A stretch of 64,000 nt of DNA, from positions 1,240,001-1,304,000 of the forward strand of contig NC_020516.1 of the NCBI RefSeq assembly GCF_000349945.1, in the 5' to 3' direction. Position 1 is the stretch's first letter. Each line of letters opens with the position of its first letter. The stretch is from Azoarcus sp. KH32C (GTDB taxonomy: Bacteria > Pseudomonadota > Gammaproteobacteria > Burkholderiales > Rhodocyclaceae). This document shows positions 34,770-43,838 of the stretch, piece after piece. The notes under the pieces were generated by a model. The model did no database searches and was not told where the DNA came from. It saw only the letters and a list, made by a program, of their open reading frames with translations. Position numbers and translations under genes: made by a program.

Positions 34770-36017
34770 ATGCTGAAATCTGAACTGCTCGAGGTCATCG
34801 CCAACGGGGAAAACTCCGGGGTCGAGTTCAAACGCGACGACGTGAGACCGGAGCAACTCGCTAAGGAAATTGTGGCGCTCGCAAACTTCCAGGGTGGCAA
34901 GGTGCTGCTGGGCGTGGAGGACGACGGCAGCATCAGCGGCGTTCAGCGGCCGGACCTGGAAGCCTGGGTGATGGACGTCGTCTTCGGACGTTACATCCAC
35001 CCCTTGATCCTGCCGTTCTACGAGGAGTTGGTGCTCGACGACGACAAACGCGTGGCAGTCGTTTCCGTCACCCAGGGTAGCGCCAAGCCATATGTTGTGC
35101 GTAACAACAATCGCGAGGAAATCTACATTCGGGTCGGGAGTACCTCTCGCTTGGCAACGCGCGAGCAGCAAGCTCGCTTGTTCGAGAGCGGAGGCATGTT
35201 GCACGCCGAGATGTTGCCAGTTTCGGGTACCAGCTTCGAGAGCCTCGACTCGGCGCGGCTTGAAGACTACCTGGTGAATATCGCAGGGGACCCCGAGGCG
35301 CCCTCCACGATCGACGACTGGGAGCAGCGCTTGCAGGGATTGGGCTTCCTCGTTGCCCGTGACGATGGAAGACCGGTCTGCACTATTGCAGGCCTTGTCT
35401 TGTTCGGTCGAAGCCCCCGCCGCAGTCTGCGCCAGGCCGGTGTGAGGTGGATGTCCTTCGCGGGCGATGCGAAAGACTATCAGGCACAGGACGATACCCA
35501 GCTTGATGCGCCCATGGTGGCACTTTGGGAGGGACGTGTGGGAGGCGCGCGGCAACTGGTCGAGCCAGGACTGATAGATCTCTTGGCGGATAGAATGCGC
35601 CCTTTCATCTCCGATGAGGGCGAGGCCAGCACGGAGTCGTTACGTCGGGACAGGACATATCGCTATCCGCTGGACGCCGTGCGCGAATGCATCCTGAACG
35701 CGCTCGTGCATCGGGATTGGACACGATCAATGGAAGTGGAGGTCGCGAACTACGCAGACAGACTGGAAGTTATTAGTCCGGGAACGCTGCAGAACTCCAT
35801 GACAGTTGAGAAGATGCTCGCAGGTCAACGCTCGCCCCGGAATCCCATCATCGTTGAAATCATGCGTGATTACGGTTACGTCGATATGCGAGGCATGGGC
35901 GTACGCCGCAAGATCGTGCCGCTGACGCGCGACTACACGGGGAAGGACGCGGAATTCGACTTGACCGATGACTTTCTGCGTGTGGTCATTCCTGCTCGCC
36001 CGCGAGAACTCCCGTGA
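34770..36017 (+). CDS. AlbA_2/Schlafen-type ATP-binding protein
   Basis: A 415-aa protein. The N-terminal AlbA_2 (Schlafen) domain has SGVEFKRDDVRPEQLAKEIV near 17 and ALANFQGGKVLLGVEDDGSI near 39. The C-terminal ~150 residues form a HATPase_c_4-type region (YPLDAVRECILNALVHRDW near 297). Proteins of this kind occur as transcriptional regulators or as nucleic-acid-acting partners in defence loci. It lies 11 bp after trlF, suggesting the two act together, and 54 bp before pglY. The cleavage residues of toxic Schlafen RNases cannot be confirmed from sequence, so the role stays open. Confidence 0.8.
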   Translation: MLKSELLEVIANGENSGVEFKRDDVRPEQLAKEIVALANFQGGKVLLGVEDDGSISGVQRPDLEAWVMDVVFGRYIHPLILPFYEELVLDDDKRVAVVSVTQGSAKPYVVRNNNREEIYIRVGSTSRLATREQQARLFESGGMLHAEMLPVSGTSFESLDSARLEDYLVNIAGDPEAPSTIDDWEQRLQGLGFLVARDDGRPVCTIAGLVLFGRSPRRSLRQAGVRWMSFAGDAKDYQAQDDTQLDAPMVALWEGRVGGARQLVEPGLIDLLADRMRPFISDEGEASTESLRRDRTYRYPLDAVRECILNALVHRDWTRSMEVEVANYADRLEVISPGTLQNSMTVEKMLAGQRSPRNPIIVEIMRDYGYVDMRGMGVRRKIVPLTRDYTGKDAEFDLTDDFLRVVIPARPRELP

Positions 36018-36071
36018 ACCGTCGGTCACGGACTCAAGATGCATGCGGCCACAAGGTAAAGGAATGACGGA

Positions 36072-39000
36072 ATGCCGTTGCTGAAAGACCTCATCACCAT
36101 CCCTGAGCGCGTGCATCAGGGTGACTTCGTACTGAAGCTCTCCGAGGGGGTGAGCCATGCCGAGCAGACACTGCGCGACTATGTGGTGACGCCGCAGCTT
36201 GCCGAAGCGTTCAACAATGCGCTCGGCTTCATCGAACAGGCGGTGCTGTCGGGCACCAGCAAGGCTGCCTACCTGCACGGTAGTTTCGGTTCGGGTAAGA
36301 GCCATTTCATGGCGGTGCTGAACCTGCTGCTGGCCGGCAATATGCAGGCGCGGGCGATACCCGAACTGGCCCCAGCCGTCGCGAGGCACACCTGGACACA
36401 GGGCCGCAAGTTCCTTCTCGTGCCGTACCACATGATCGGCGCGCGGGACATGGAGAGCGCGATCCTCGGGCAGTACGCAGACTTCGTGCGCAAGCAGCAT
36501 CCCGATGCACCGGTCCCGGGTTTCTATCTGGCCGAGGGGCTGTTCAGTGATGCGTGCCGGATGCGAGAGACAATGGGCGACGCCGAGTTCTTCGCCAAGC
36601 TCAATGCCGGGGCGCAGGGGGGAGGCTGGGGCGCACTCGACACTGGTGGCTGGGATGGGGTGACCTTCGAGGCCGCGATGCTGGAACCGCCTTATGGCGA
36701 GGAGCGGGCGCGGTTGGTGGGCGACCTGATCAGCCAGTTCTTCTCGGCGTATCGGTCGCTGGCGTCCGGTGGCGAGTCCTTCGTTCCGCTGGATGACGGC
36801 TTGGCCATCATGAGCCGCCACGCTCGGGACCTCGGTTACGACGCGGTGATCCTCTTCCTCGACGAACTGGTGCTCTGGCTCGCGAGCCATGCGGCCGACG
36901 TCAATTTCGTGAGTCGCGAGGGCACCAAACTCGTGAAGCTGGTGGAGGCGACCAACGCGGACCGGCCGATTCCGCTGGTGAGCTTCGTCGCCCGGCAGCG
37001 CGACCTGCGCGATCTGGTCGGCGAGAACCTGGCCGGCTCGGTGCAACTGCAATTCAGCGACGTGCTCAAGCACTGGGAGGCACGCTTCCACCGGGTAACG
37101 CTGGAGGACCGCAACCTGCCGGCCATCGCGGAGAAGCGGGTGCTGCGCCCGCGCGATGAAGCGGCCCGCCAGACGCTGCAGGCGGCCTTCGAGGAAGTGC
37201 TGAGGCTTCGCCGCGACGTGCTGGACACCTTGCTGACGACCGAGGCCGACCGCGATCTGTTCCGCAAGGTCTATCCCTTCAGTCCTGCATTGGTACAGAC
37301 CCTGATTGCCGTGTCGGCAGCGTTGCAGCGCGAGCGCACAGCACTGAAGCTGATGCTGCAATTGCTGGTGGATCGGAGGGAAGACCTCGAGTTGGGTCAG
37401 CTCATCCCCGTCGGCGACTTGTGGGATGCGATCGCCGAGGGGGATGAGCCCTTCTCGGAAGGCATGCGTCTGCATTTCGAGAATGCGAAACGGCTCTACA
37501 CCCAGCGTCTGCTGCCGATGCTGGAGACTCGTCACGGCGTGACCTGGGAAGCGATTAAGCTCGGCCAGGCGGAGGCGGGTGCGGCTCGCAATCTGAAGAA
37601 TGATGGCCGTCTGCTCAAGACCTTGCTGCTTGCTGCGCTGGTGCCCGAGGTCGAGTCGCTGAAGGGGCTGACGGCGAGCCGTCTGGTAGCCCTGAACCAT
37701 GGGACTTTCCGCTCGCCCATTCCAGGGCGCGAGGTGCAGGACGTCGTCCGCCGCCTGCGTGACTGGGCCGGCGAAATCGGTGAGATCAAGGTTTCCGATG
37801 ACAACAACCCGACTGTCGCCATCCAGGTGACCGGGGTCGACATCGAACCCATCCTGCGTGCTGCTGAGGTCAATGACAACGACGGCAACCGCCGCCGCAA
37901 GATCCGCGACATGCTGTTCGAGCAGCTCGGCATCGAGGACGACGGTAGCCTGTTCATCCGTTATCAATTCCACTGGCGCGGCACGCCTCGTGAGGTGGAG
38001 CTGCTGTACGAGAACGTGCGCCAGATGGCGGACGAGCGTTTGCGCGGGCGCTCGGGCGCGTGGACGGTGGTGCTGGATTTCCCCTTCGACGAGCCCAACC
38101 GTACCCCGAACGACGACATCGCCCGCCTCAACGATTACGCAGGGGGCAGTACGCGCACTGTCGTGTGGTTGCCCGGCTTCCTGAGCAACAAGGCGATGAA
38201 CGATCTGGGGCGCCTCGTCATCCTCGACCACATCCTGCAGGGGGAGCGGTTCGAGCAGTATGCGGGACACCTGTCGTTCGTCGAGCGGACACAGGCGAGG
38301 GCGCTGGCGCGCAACCAGCTCGACTCACTCCGCATCAAGCTGCGCTCTCATCTCGACGTAGCCTATGGGGTGAGTGTCGAGCCGCGCGATGCGGTGATGT
38401 TTGCGTTGTCGCCGGAACAGCAGTTCCGTTCGCTCGATCCGACTTTCGCGCCGCGCCCTCCGGTGGGTGCCGATTTTCATGCCGCCTTCGAGGATCTGTT
38501 GGGACAGTTGTTCGCCCACCAGTACCCCGCACACCCGGAGTTCGATACCGAAATCAAGGCGAGCGTGGTCAAGAAGGTCTGGGCGGAGGTGCAGAAAGCA
38601 ATCGAGGCGTCTGGGCACCGCGGGTTGGTGACCGACAATGCCACGCGGCGCTTGGTGCGTTCGGTCGTCAATCCGTGCCGGCTGGGTGTGATGGGCGAGA
38701 CGCACCTGCTGATTGAACCCCATTGGCAGACGCACTTTGCGCAGTGCCATGCGCGCGATGGTGGGGGCCCGATTACCGTCGCGAAACTTCGGCAGTGGAT
38801 CGACGTGCCACAGCCGATGGGACTGCCCGTGGAACTGCAGAACCTCATCATCCTGAGCTACGCACAGCTCACCAATCGCAGCTTCTTGCTCAATGGTCAG
38901 CCTCAGGAACCGAGTGTCGAGTCCGTTTCGGACGAACTCGAGTTGCGAGAGCAGTCTCTGCCCGACTCGACCGAGTGGCAAAGGGCGGTGGGGCGTGCGG

Positions 39001-39770
39001 GGCTGGTTTTCGGCCTGACCCTACCGCAGACGCTCAATGCATCCAGTGTTGCGCGCTTGGTGAGCGAGGTCCGCGAAGCTGCCCGGGGCAAGCGTTTGAG
39101 GGCAGGGGAGCTGGTGTCAGCTGTGCGCGATCGGGCCGCCCGATATGCGCCTGGCCCTTCGGGTGCTCGTCAACGGACGGCCGAATCGGCGCAGGCCTTG
39201 GTCGAAGCCCTTTGTCAGGCGGATGATCGTCGCCTTGTCGAGGTGTTGGCAGGGACGACACTGGATACCTCGGAAACGGCAGTTGGCCGTTCGCTGGGGC
39301 AGGTCGACGCGACGGTTGCCGCCTTGGCCAATGCCAAGTGGCAGTTGTTCGATGCGATGCAGGATCTGGTCGACCATCGCCATAGCGCAGCACAGGTAAT
39401 CCTGACCCGATTGCAGGAGGTGCTGACGGCGGATGAGCATGTCGTCCCGCTGAAGTCCCGCTTTGACGAGATGGAGCGAGATGCAGTCCGCCTGTTGGCG
39501 TCGGTCGTTGCGCCTCAGCCAGGTGGAGATACAGGGGCAGGGGGCAGTTCCAATCCAACACCATACGGTACCGTGGCGCCCGCTCCCGCTCCGGTCCCTC
39601 CGGTGGTTCCACCGCCGGGGCTACACACTATCGTTGTCCAGGAGGACCAGCGGGCCGATCTGTCGGGCGAAGAGGCGACGCGGCTGTTGGATGAGCTCAA
39701 GGCAAGGCTCACCAGCGATCGGGAGCTGGAGCTCACGGTCACTTGGCGCCTCCAGCGTCGGAGCGAATGA
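36072..39770 (+). CDS. pglY: BREX type 2 ATPase PglY
   Basis: A 1232-aa P-loop ATPase of the BrxC/PglY family. The family-typical start LLKDLITIPERVHQGDFVLK is followed by Walker A LHGSFGSGKSHFM near residue 70-82 and Walker B VILFLDELVLWL near 258. The long C-terminal region is helical and ends in a Pro-rich linker with VVPPP and a charged tail. PglY is a core BREX component needed for defence and works with PglZ. It starts 54 bp after the Schlafen-like gene, and its stop overlaps the pglZ start by 4 bp (ATGA at 39767-39770). Confidence 0.92.
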   Translation: MPLLKDLITIPERVHQGDFVLKLSEGVSHAEQTLRDYVVTPQLAEAFNNALGFIEQAVLSGTSKAAYLHGSFGSGKSHFMAVLNLLLAGNMQARAIPELAPAVARHTWTQGRKFLLVPYHMIGARDMESAILGQYADFVRKQHPDAPVPGFYLAEGLFSDACRMRETMGDAEFFAKLNAGAQGGGWGALDTGGWDGVTFEAAMLEPPYGEERARLVGDLISQFFSAYRSLASGGESFVPLDDGLAIMSRHARDLGYDAVILFLDELVLWLASHAADVNFVSREGTKLVKLVEATNADRPIPLVSFVARQRDLRDLVGENLAGSVQLQFSDVLKHWEARFHRVTLEDRNLPAIAEKRVLRPRDEAARQTLQAAFEEVLRLRRDVLDTLLTTEADRDLFRKVYPFSPALVQTLIAVSAALQRERTALKLMLQLLVDRREDLELGQLIPVGDLWDAIAEGDEPFSEGMRLHFENAKRLYTQRLLPMLETRHGVTWEAIKLGQAEAGAARNLKNDGRLLKTLLLAALVPEVESLKGLTASRLVALNHGTFRSPIPGREVQDVVRRLRDWAGEIGEIKVSDDNNPTVAIQVTGVDIEPILRAAEVNDNDGNRRRKIRDMLFEQLGIEDDGSLFIRYQFHWRGTPREVELLYENVRQMADERLRGRSGAWTVVLDFPFDEPNRTPNDDIARLNDYAGGSTRTVVWLPGFLSNKAMNDLGRLVILDHILQGERFEQYAGHLSFVERTQARALARNQLDSLRIKLRSHLDVAYGVSVEPRDAVMFALSPEQQFRSLDPTFAPRPPVGADFHAAFEDLLGQLFAHQYPAHPEFDTEIKASVVKKVWAEVQKAIEASGHRGLVTDNATRRLVRSVVNPCRLGVMGETHLLIEPHWQTHFAQCHARDGGGPITVAKLRQWIDVPQPMGLPVELQNLIILSYAQLTNRSFLLNGQPQEPSVESVSDELELREQSLPDSTEWQRAVGRAGLVFGLTLPQTLNASSVARLVSEVREAARGKRLRAGELVSAVRDRAARYAPGPSGARQRTAESAQALVEALCQADDRRLVEVLAGTTLDTSETAVGRSLGQVDATVAALANAKWQLFDAMQDLVDHRHSAAQVILTRLQEVLTADEHVVPLKSRFDEMERDAVRLLASVVAPQPGGDTGAGGSSNPTPYGTVAPAPAPVPPVVPPPGLHTIVVQEDQRADLSGEEATRLLDELKARLTSDRELELTVTWRLQRRSE

Positions 39771-42508
39771 CGATGGCGCCTGTTTCCGGGGTGTCGGCCG
39801 GGCAGGTGTCGGCGCAACTCGACACCATTCTGGCGAAGGATGCAGCCGTACGAGCCGTGGCCATTCGCTCGGCCCTGCGCCAGAACTGGCCAGAGCGCAT
39901 CCAGTCACGTGGCAGGGTATTCGATCTGCGCTGGTGCGACTCGGTGCTTGGCTTGCGTGAGGCGCTGGTAGAACTCGAATCGTCGCAAGCTGCGGTGGAT
40001 CCAGGGCTTGTGTTGCTGACGCCGTTTGCGACCCATGAGCTCCCCGACGACATTGCGGCCCGGATCTACAAGGCGCGGATCTGGCAGCCCGAAGGGTGGG
40101 AAATCGTGCGCGAGATGTTCGAGGCACGCGAGGTCGACGCCCGCCTTGGACGCTTTGGCTGGATGCCCCAGTTGTTGATCGACGCAGCGACCGATGGGGG
40201 CTACGACCCGGTAGCGACCGGATTTCTGGCCCTGGAGACTGTATGGGGAGCAGTTCTTCAACGTTACCTGAAACTTGAAACTGCGCGCCCGGATGCGCAG
40301 ACCCTGCTGGCCTGGAGCCAGCAGCCGGATGCCCAAGCCAGGTTGGAGGGGCTCCCGGCATCCGCCCAGTCTGACGTTTGTGCCTGGTTGGAGGAATCGG
40401 CAGGCCTGGTCGGCCAACTGATATTGGCGACCTTCAAGACCCAACGCCTTGCTGATGCACTGCCCTTGGGGTTGGTATGCACGGTGGTGTTCTCCCCCGA
40501 AGGGGAGCGACAGCCTGCGTTGGGCCAGGCTGCTGTTCGGCTTGAGCGTTATGTCGCGGATCGCCATATCGGCGTCGTCGAGGGGCGGGCTTGGGCGAGG
40601 GCAGCGACCGACTTGGTCGGGAGTTCCGGACACGAGAGATGGCAGGGGGCACTTGATCGTGCAGACAGGCTGCTCGAGGAACTTCGTGCTGGGGAACTGG
40701 CTTGGCTGAGTGACATCGTGTCCGTCGGCTTCGATCAGCGCATGCTGCGTTTCGCCGAGGCAGTGCAGGCGGTCACTGGTGCCTGCTCGTCGGGGGGCGC
40801 CGACCGGCGCTTGATGGATGCCGCGCGATCGGTCGCAGACCGTGCGGCCAACGTGCGACGGCATGCACTTGCAGTCCGCTTCGCCCGTCGCCTCGAGCAG
40901 GTCGACATGGCGTCCCGGCTGGTGAAGTGGCTCGTAGAGCCCGTTCCTGCCTTCGATTCGACTGCCGCGGCACTGCTTTGGCAGGCTGACGAAGGAGCTT
41001 TCGTCGATTGGGGCCGTTTCCGGCTGCTCGGGGGTGACGACCTGGCACCGGTGTCTGCTGCGTATGGAGCGCTTCGGTCCGCGGTGAGTGCTCGTCGCGA
41101 GATCTTGACGAAAAGATTTGCTGCGCTGCTGGTCGGCGGAGGCGGGGACGAGCTGGGCGTTTCGCCACGGCTGGTTCCCGTCGAGTCCGCCCTAAAGGGC
41201 GTTGTTGCTCCTGTCGTGCAATCGCACTCCGTCCTCTTGCTCGTGATGGATGGGTTGAGCCTCAGCATCTTCCGCGAGCTCTTTGCCGATGTCTCTCAGT
41301 TGGGTTGGGCAGAATGGGTACGGGCCGACCTGGGCCGATCCTTGGCCGGTGTTGCTGCATTCCCGACAGTGACCGAAGTGAGCCGGGCCAGCCTGCTGTC
41401 AGGTGGGCTGACGACAGGGGGGAGCAGCCAGGAAAAGGCTGCCTTCGCCGCACAGATGGACTTGCAGGCGCAGAGCAATGCCTCGGCGCCTCCAAAGCTC
41501 TTCCACAAGGGAGAACTGGCCGAGGACGGCAACTTGTCCGCAGAGGTGCGCCGCGCGATCGCCGACAGTCGGCAAAAGGTCGTTGGTGTCGTGTACAACG
41601 CTGTCGATGACCATCTCAGTGGGCCGGAGCAGCTCCATCAATCCTGGAGGCTGGAGGGGCTGCGCCTGTTACTGCCCTTGTTGCGCGAGGCGCGTGACGC
41701 GAGGCGCGTGCTCATCGTTACGGCCGACCATGGACACGTGCTGGAGGACGGTACGCGGCAGTGCGCCGGCGGTGAACGTGACCGTTGGCGCAGTGGTAGT
41801 CAGGCCGCGAACGACGATGAGATCGTGCTGCGCGGTCGTCGAGTCCTGACCTCTGAGGGCCAGAAGACCGCTGTATGTCTTTGGAGTGAGGGAACGCGGT
41901 ACACGGGCCGAAAGAACGGATATCACGGGGGAGCTTCGCTGCCCGAGGTGGTCGTGCCGATGAGCGTGTTGCTGCCGCTCGGAATGAATCTGGCTGGTTG
42001 GCAACCTGCCGTCCCGGCGCAGCCGGAATGGTGGGATCTAAATGCCTCGTCGGAAACAGTCGCAGTGACTGTTTCTGCAACGGCGCCCGCGGAGGCGAAA
42101 GCTGCCCGAAGCGTAGGGCGGAAGACCACCGTTCCGCAGGGGCAGGGGGCATTGTTCGAGCTGGAAGCTCCGACACAGCCAGTGGCTCAGCCAAACGGAC
42201 ATTGGGTCGATGCCCTGCTAGCGAGTGAAGTCTACGGGGCGCAGAGGCGACTTGCCGCACGTGTGGCTGTGCCAGACGAGCAGATGCGGCAACTGCTGCT
42301 GGCCTTGGAGCAGCGCGGTGGCAAATTGTCGCGCACGGCCGTGGCCCAACGGCTTGGCGTCCCCGAAATGCGCTTGGCGGGCATGCTGGCGGCCGTAAGA
42401 AGGGTGCTGAATGTGGATCAGGCACCAGTCATTGAACTTGACGAGACGGTCGGGATGATTGAACTGAACCAGACACTGCTGCTAAAGCAGTTCAGGCTCG
42501 GAGCCTAG
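39767..42508 (+). CDS. pglZ: BREX type 2 alkaline-phosphatase-fold protein PglZ
   Basis: A 913-aa protein starting at the ATG in the ATGA overlap with pglY (39767). The alkaline-phosphatase-superfamily core shows LLLVMDGLSLSIF near residue 490 (metal Asp), TEVSRASLLSGGL near 535 (Thr/Ser nucleophile region) and ITADHGHVLEDGTR near 650 (metal Asp-His), with YTGRKNGYHGGASLPEVVVP after it. PglZ is the signature protein of all BREX systems. Its enzymatic substrate remains unclear. The C-terminus has an HTH-like segment (RTAVAQRLGVPEMRLAGMLA). It is followed by brxD after 19 bp with an AGGAGAGG ribosome-binding region. Confidence 0.93.
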   Translation: MTMAPVSGVSAGQVSAQLDTILAKDAAVRAVAIRSALRQNWPERIQSRGRVFDLRWCDSVLGLREALVELESSQAAVDPGLVLLTPFATHELPDDIAARIYKARIWQPEGWEIVREMFEAREVDARLGRFGWMPQLLIDAATDGGYDPVATGFLALETVWGAVLQRYLKLETARPDAQTLLAWSQQPDAQARLEGLPASAQSDVCAWLEESAGLVGQLILATFKTQRLADALPLGLVCTVVFSPEGERQPALGQAAVRLERYVADRHIGVVEGRAWARAATDLVGSSGHERWQGALDRADRLLEELRAGELAWLSDIVSVGFDQRMLRFAEAVQAVTGACSSGGADRRLMDAARSVADRAANVRRHALAVRFARRLEQVDMASRLVKWLVEPVPAFDSTAAALLWQADEGAFVDWGRFRLLGGDDLAPVSAAYGALRSAVSARREILTKRFAALLVGGGGDELGVSPRLVPVESALKGVVAPVVQSHSVLLLVMDGLSLSIFRELFADVSQLGWAEWVRADLGRSLAGVAAFPTVTEVSRASLLSGGLTTGGSSQEKAAFAAQMDLQAQSNASAPPKLFHKGELAEDGNLSAEVRRAIADSRQKVVGVVYNAVDDHLSGPEQLHQSWRLEGLRLLLPLLREARDARRVLIVTADHGHVLEDGTRQCAGGERDRWRSGSQAANDDEIVLRGRRVLTSEGQKTAVCLWSEGTRYTGRKNGYHGGASLPEVVVPMSVLLPLGMNLAGWQPAVPAQPEWWDLNASSETVAVTVSATAPAEAKAARSVGRKTTVPQGQGALFELEAPTQPVAQPNGHWVDALLASEVYGAQRRLAARVAVPDEQMRQLLLALEQRGGKLSRTAVAQRLGVPEMRLAGMLAAVRRVLNVDQAPVIELDETVGMIELNQTLLLKQFRLGA

Positions 42509-42527
42509 GAGAGGTGAGGGGACGCGG

Positions 42528-43838
42528 ATGATCAGCGCAGCCAAGCGTGAAGACATCATCGGTGCCTTGCGGCGTGGCACTGTGCCCGGGAGTGGTCTCG
42601 ACGCATTTGCGGTCGGGGTCGATGCGTTTGGGCCTGTGCTGGACGAGGAGCTCGAGCGTGTTGCCGCCGGCCGCAGCGCATTCAAGGCGGTGCGCGGCGA
42701 ATACGGGAGCGGCAAGACCTTCTTTGGGCGCTGGTTTCAGGAGCGTGCCCGCAGCAGGGGATTTGCCGCGAGCGAGGTGCAGATCAACGAGACCGAAACG
42801 CCGCTGCATCGGCTCGAGACCGTTTATCGCCGGCTGGTGGAGCGGTTCGGGACTGCGGACACTGCGTCGGGCGCGTTCCGCCATGTCATCGATGGCTGGT
42901 TCTTTGCCCTCGAGCAGGACGTGCTCGCCGAGGGCAGCGTGGACGCGAACGACGAGGCGGGCCTGTTGGCGCGCACCGACGCCCTGATGGAGGCAAGGCT
43001 GGCCACTATCAGCAAGGCGGCGCCGGCGTTTTCGGCGGTGCTGCGCACGTATCGACAGGCGGTCGCCCGTGGTGATGCCAGTCTGGCCGATGGGCTCATC
43101 AGCTGGTTGGCCGGACAGCCGAACGTCGCAGCCAGCATCAAGCGTGCGGCGGGCATCAAAGGGGATCTCGACCATTTCGGAGCGGCGAATTTCCTGGCCG
43201 GGCTGCTGGTGATCCTTCGCGACAGCGGTTACGCAGGGTTGGTGCTCGTTCTTGATGAGGTCGAGACTCTGCAGCGCATGCGTGCCGATACGCGGGAGCG
43301 CGGGCTTAACGCCTTGCGCCAGTGGATCGACGATATCGATGCCGGACGTTATCCCGGGCTCTACCTGCTGATTACCGGTACGCCGGCGTTCTATGATGGT
43401 CCGCAAGGCATCCAGCGCCTTGTCCCCTTGGCCCAGCGCCTGCATGTCGACTTCGCCACGGAGGCTCGCTTCGACAATCCGCGCGCTGCGCAGATTCGGC
43501 TGTCGCCCTTCAACCACGAGGCACTGGTGGAAGTGGGCTGCCGGGTGCGCGACATCTATGCATCCGGAGCGGGTGATGTGCGCCGAATTGCTGATGTCGT
43601 TGACGACGGCTATGTCGAGAGCCTTGCGCGAGCGGTTGCCGGTGGATTGGGAGGCAAGGTAGGCGTCGCGCCCCGGCTGTTTCTGAAGAAGCTGGTGGCC
43701 GACGTGCTTGATCGGGTGGACCTGCACGCAGAGTTCGATCCGCGCCGCCACTATCAACTGACCCTGACGGAGACCGAAATGTCCGCCAACGAGCGTGCGG
43801 CAGCGAACGCCAATTCGGTGGACGACGTCGAGTTGTGA
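42528..43838 (+). CDS. brxD: BREX type 2 ATP-binding protein BrxD
   Basis: A 436-aa P-loop ATPase with Walker A RGEYGSGKTFFGRWF near 58-72 and Walker B GLVLVLDEVETL near 238. This is the size and layout of BrxD, the AAA-type protein found with BrxHI in type 2 BREX. Its start lies 19 bp after pglZ. Its stop overlaps the GTG of brxHI (GTGA, 43835-43838). It is presumably an ATPase module of the DNA-translocating or sensing complex. Confidence 0.9.
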   Translation: MISAAKREDIIGALRRGTVPGSGLDAFAVGVDAFGPVLDEELERVAAGRSAFKAVRGEYGSGKTFFGRWFQERARSRGFAASEVQINETETPLHRLETVYRRLVERFGTADTASGAFRHVIDGWFFALEQDVLAEGSVDANDEAGLLARTDALMEARLATISKAAPAFSAVLRTYRQAVARGDASLADGLISWLAGQPNVAASIKRAAGIKGDLDHFGAANFLAGLLVILRDSGYAGLVLVLDEVETLQRMRADTRERGLNALRQWIDDIDAGRYPGLYLLITGTPAFYDGPQGIQRLVPLAQRLHVDFATEARFDNPRAAQIRLSPFNHEALVEVGCRVRDIYASGAGDVRRIADVVDDGYVESLARAVAGGLGGKVGVAPRLFLKKLVADVLDRVDLHAEFDPRRHYQLTLTETEMSANERAAANANSVDDVEL

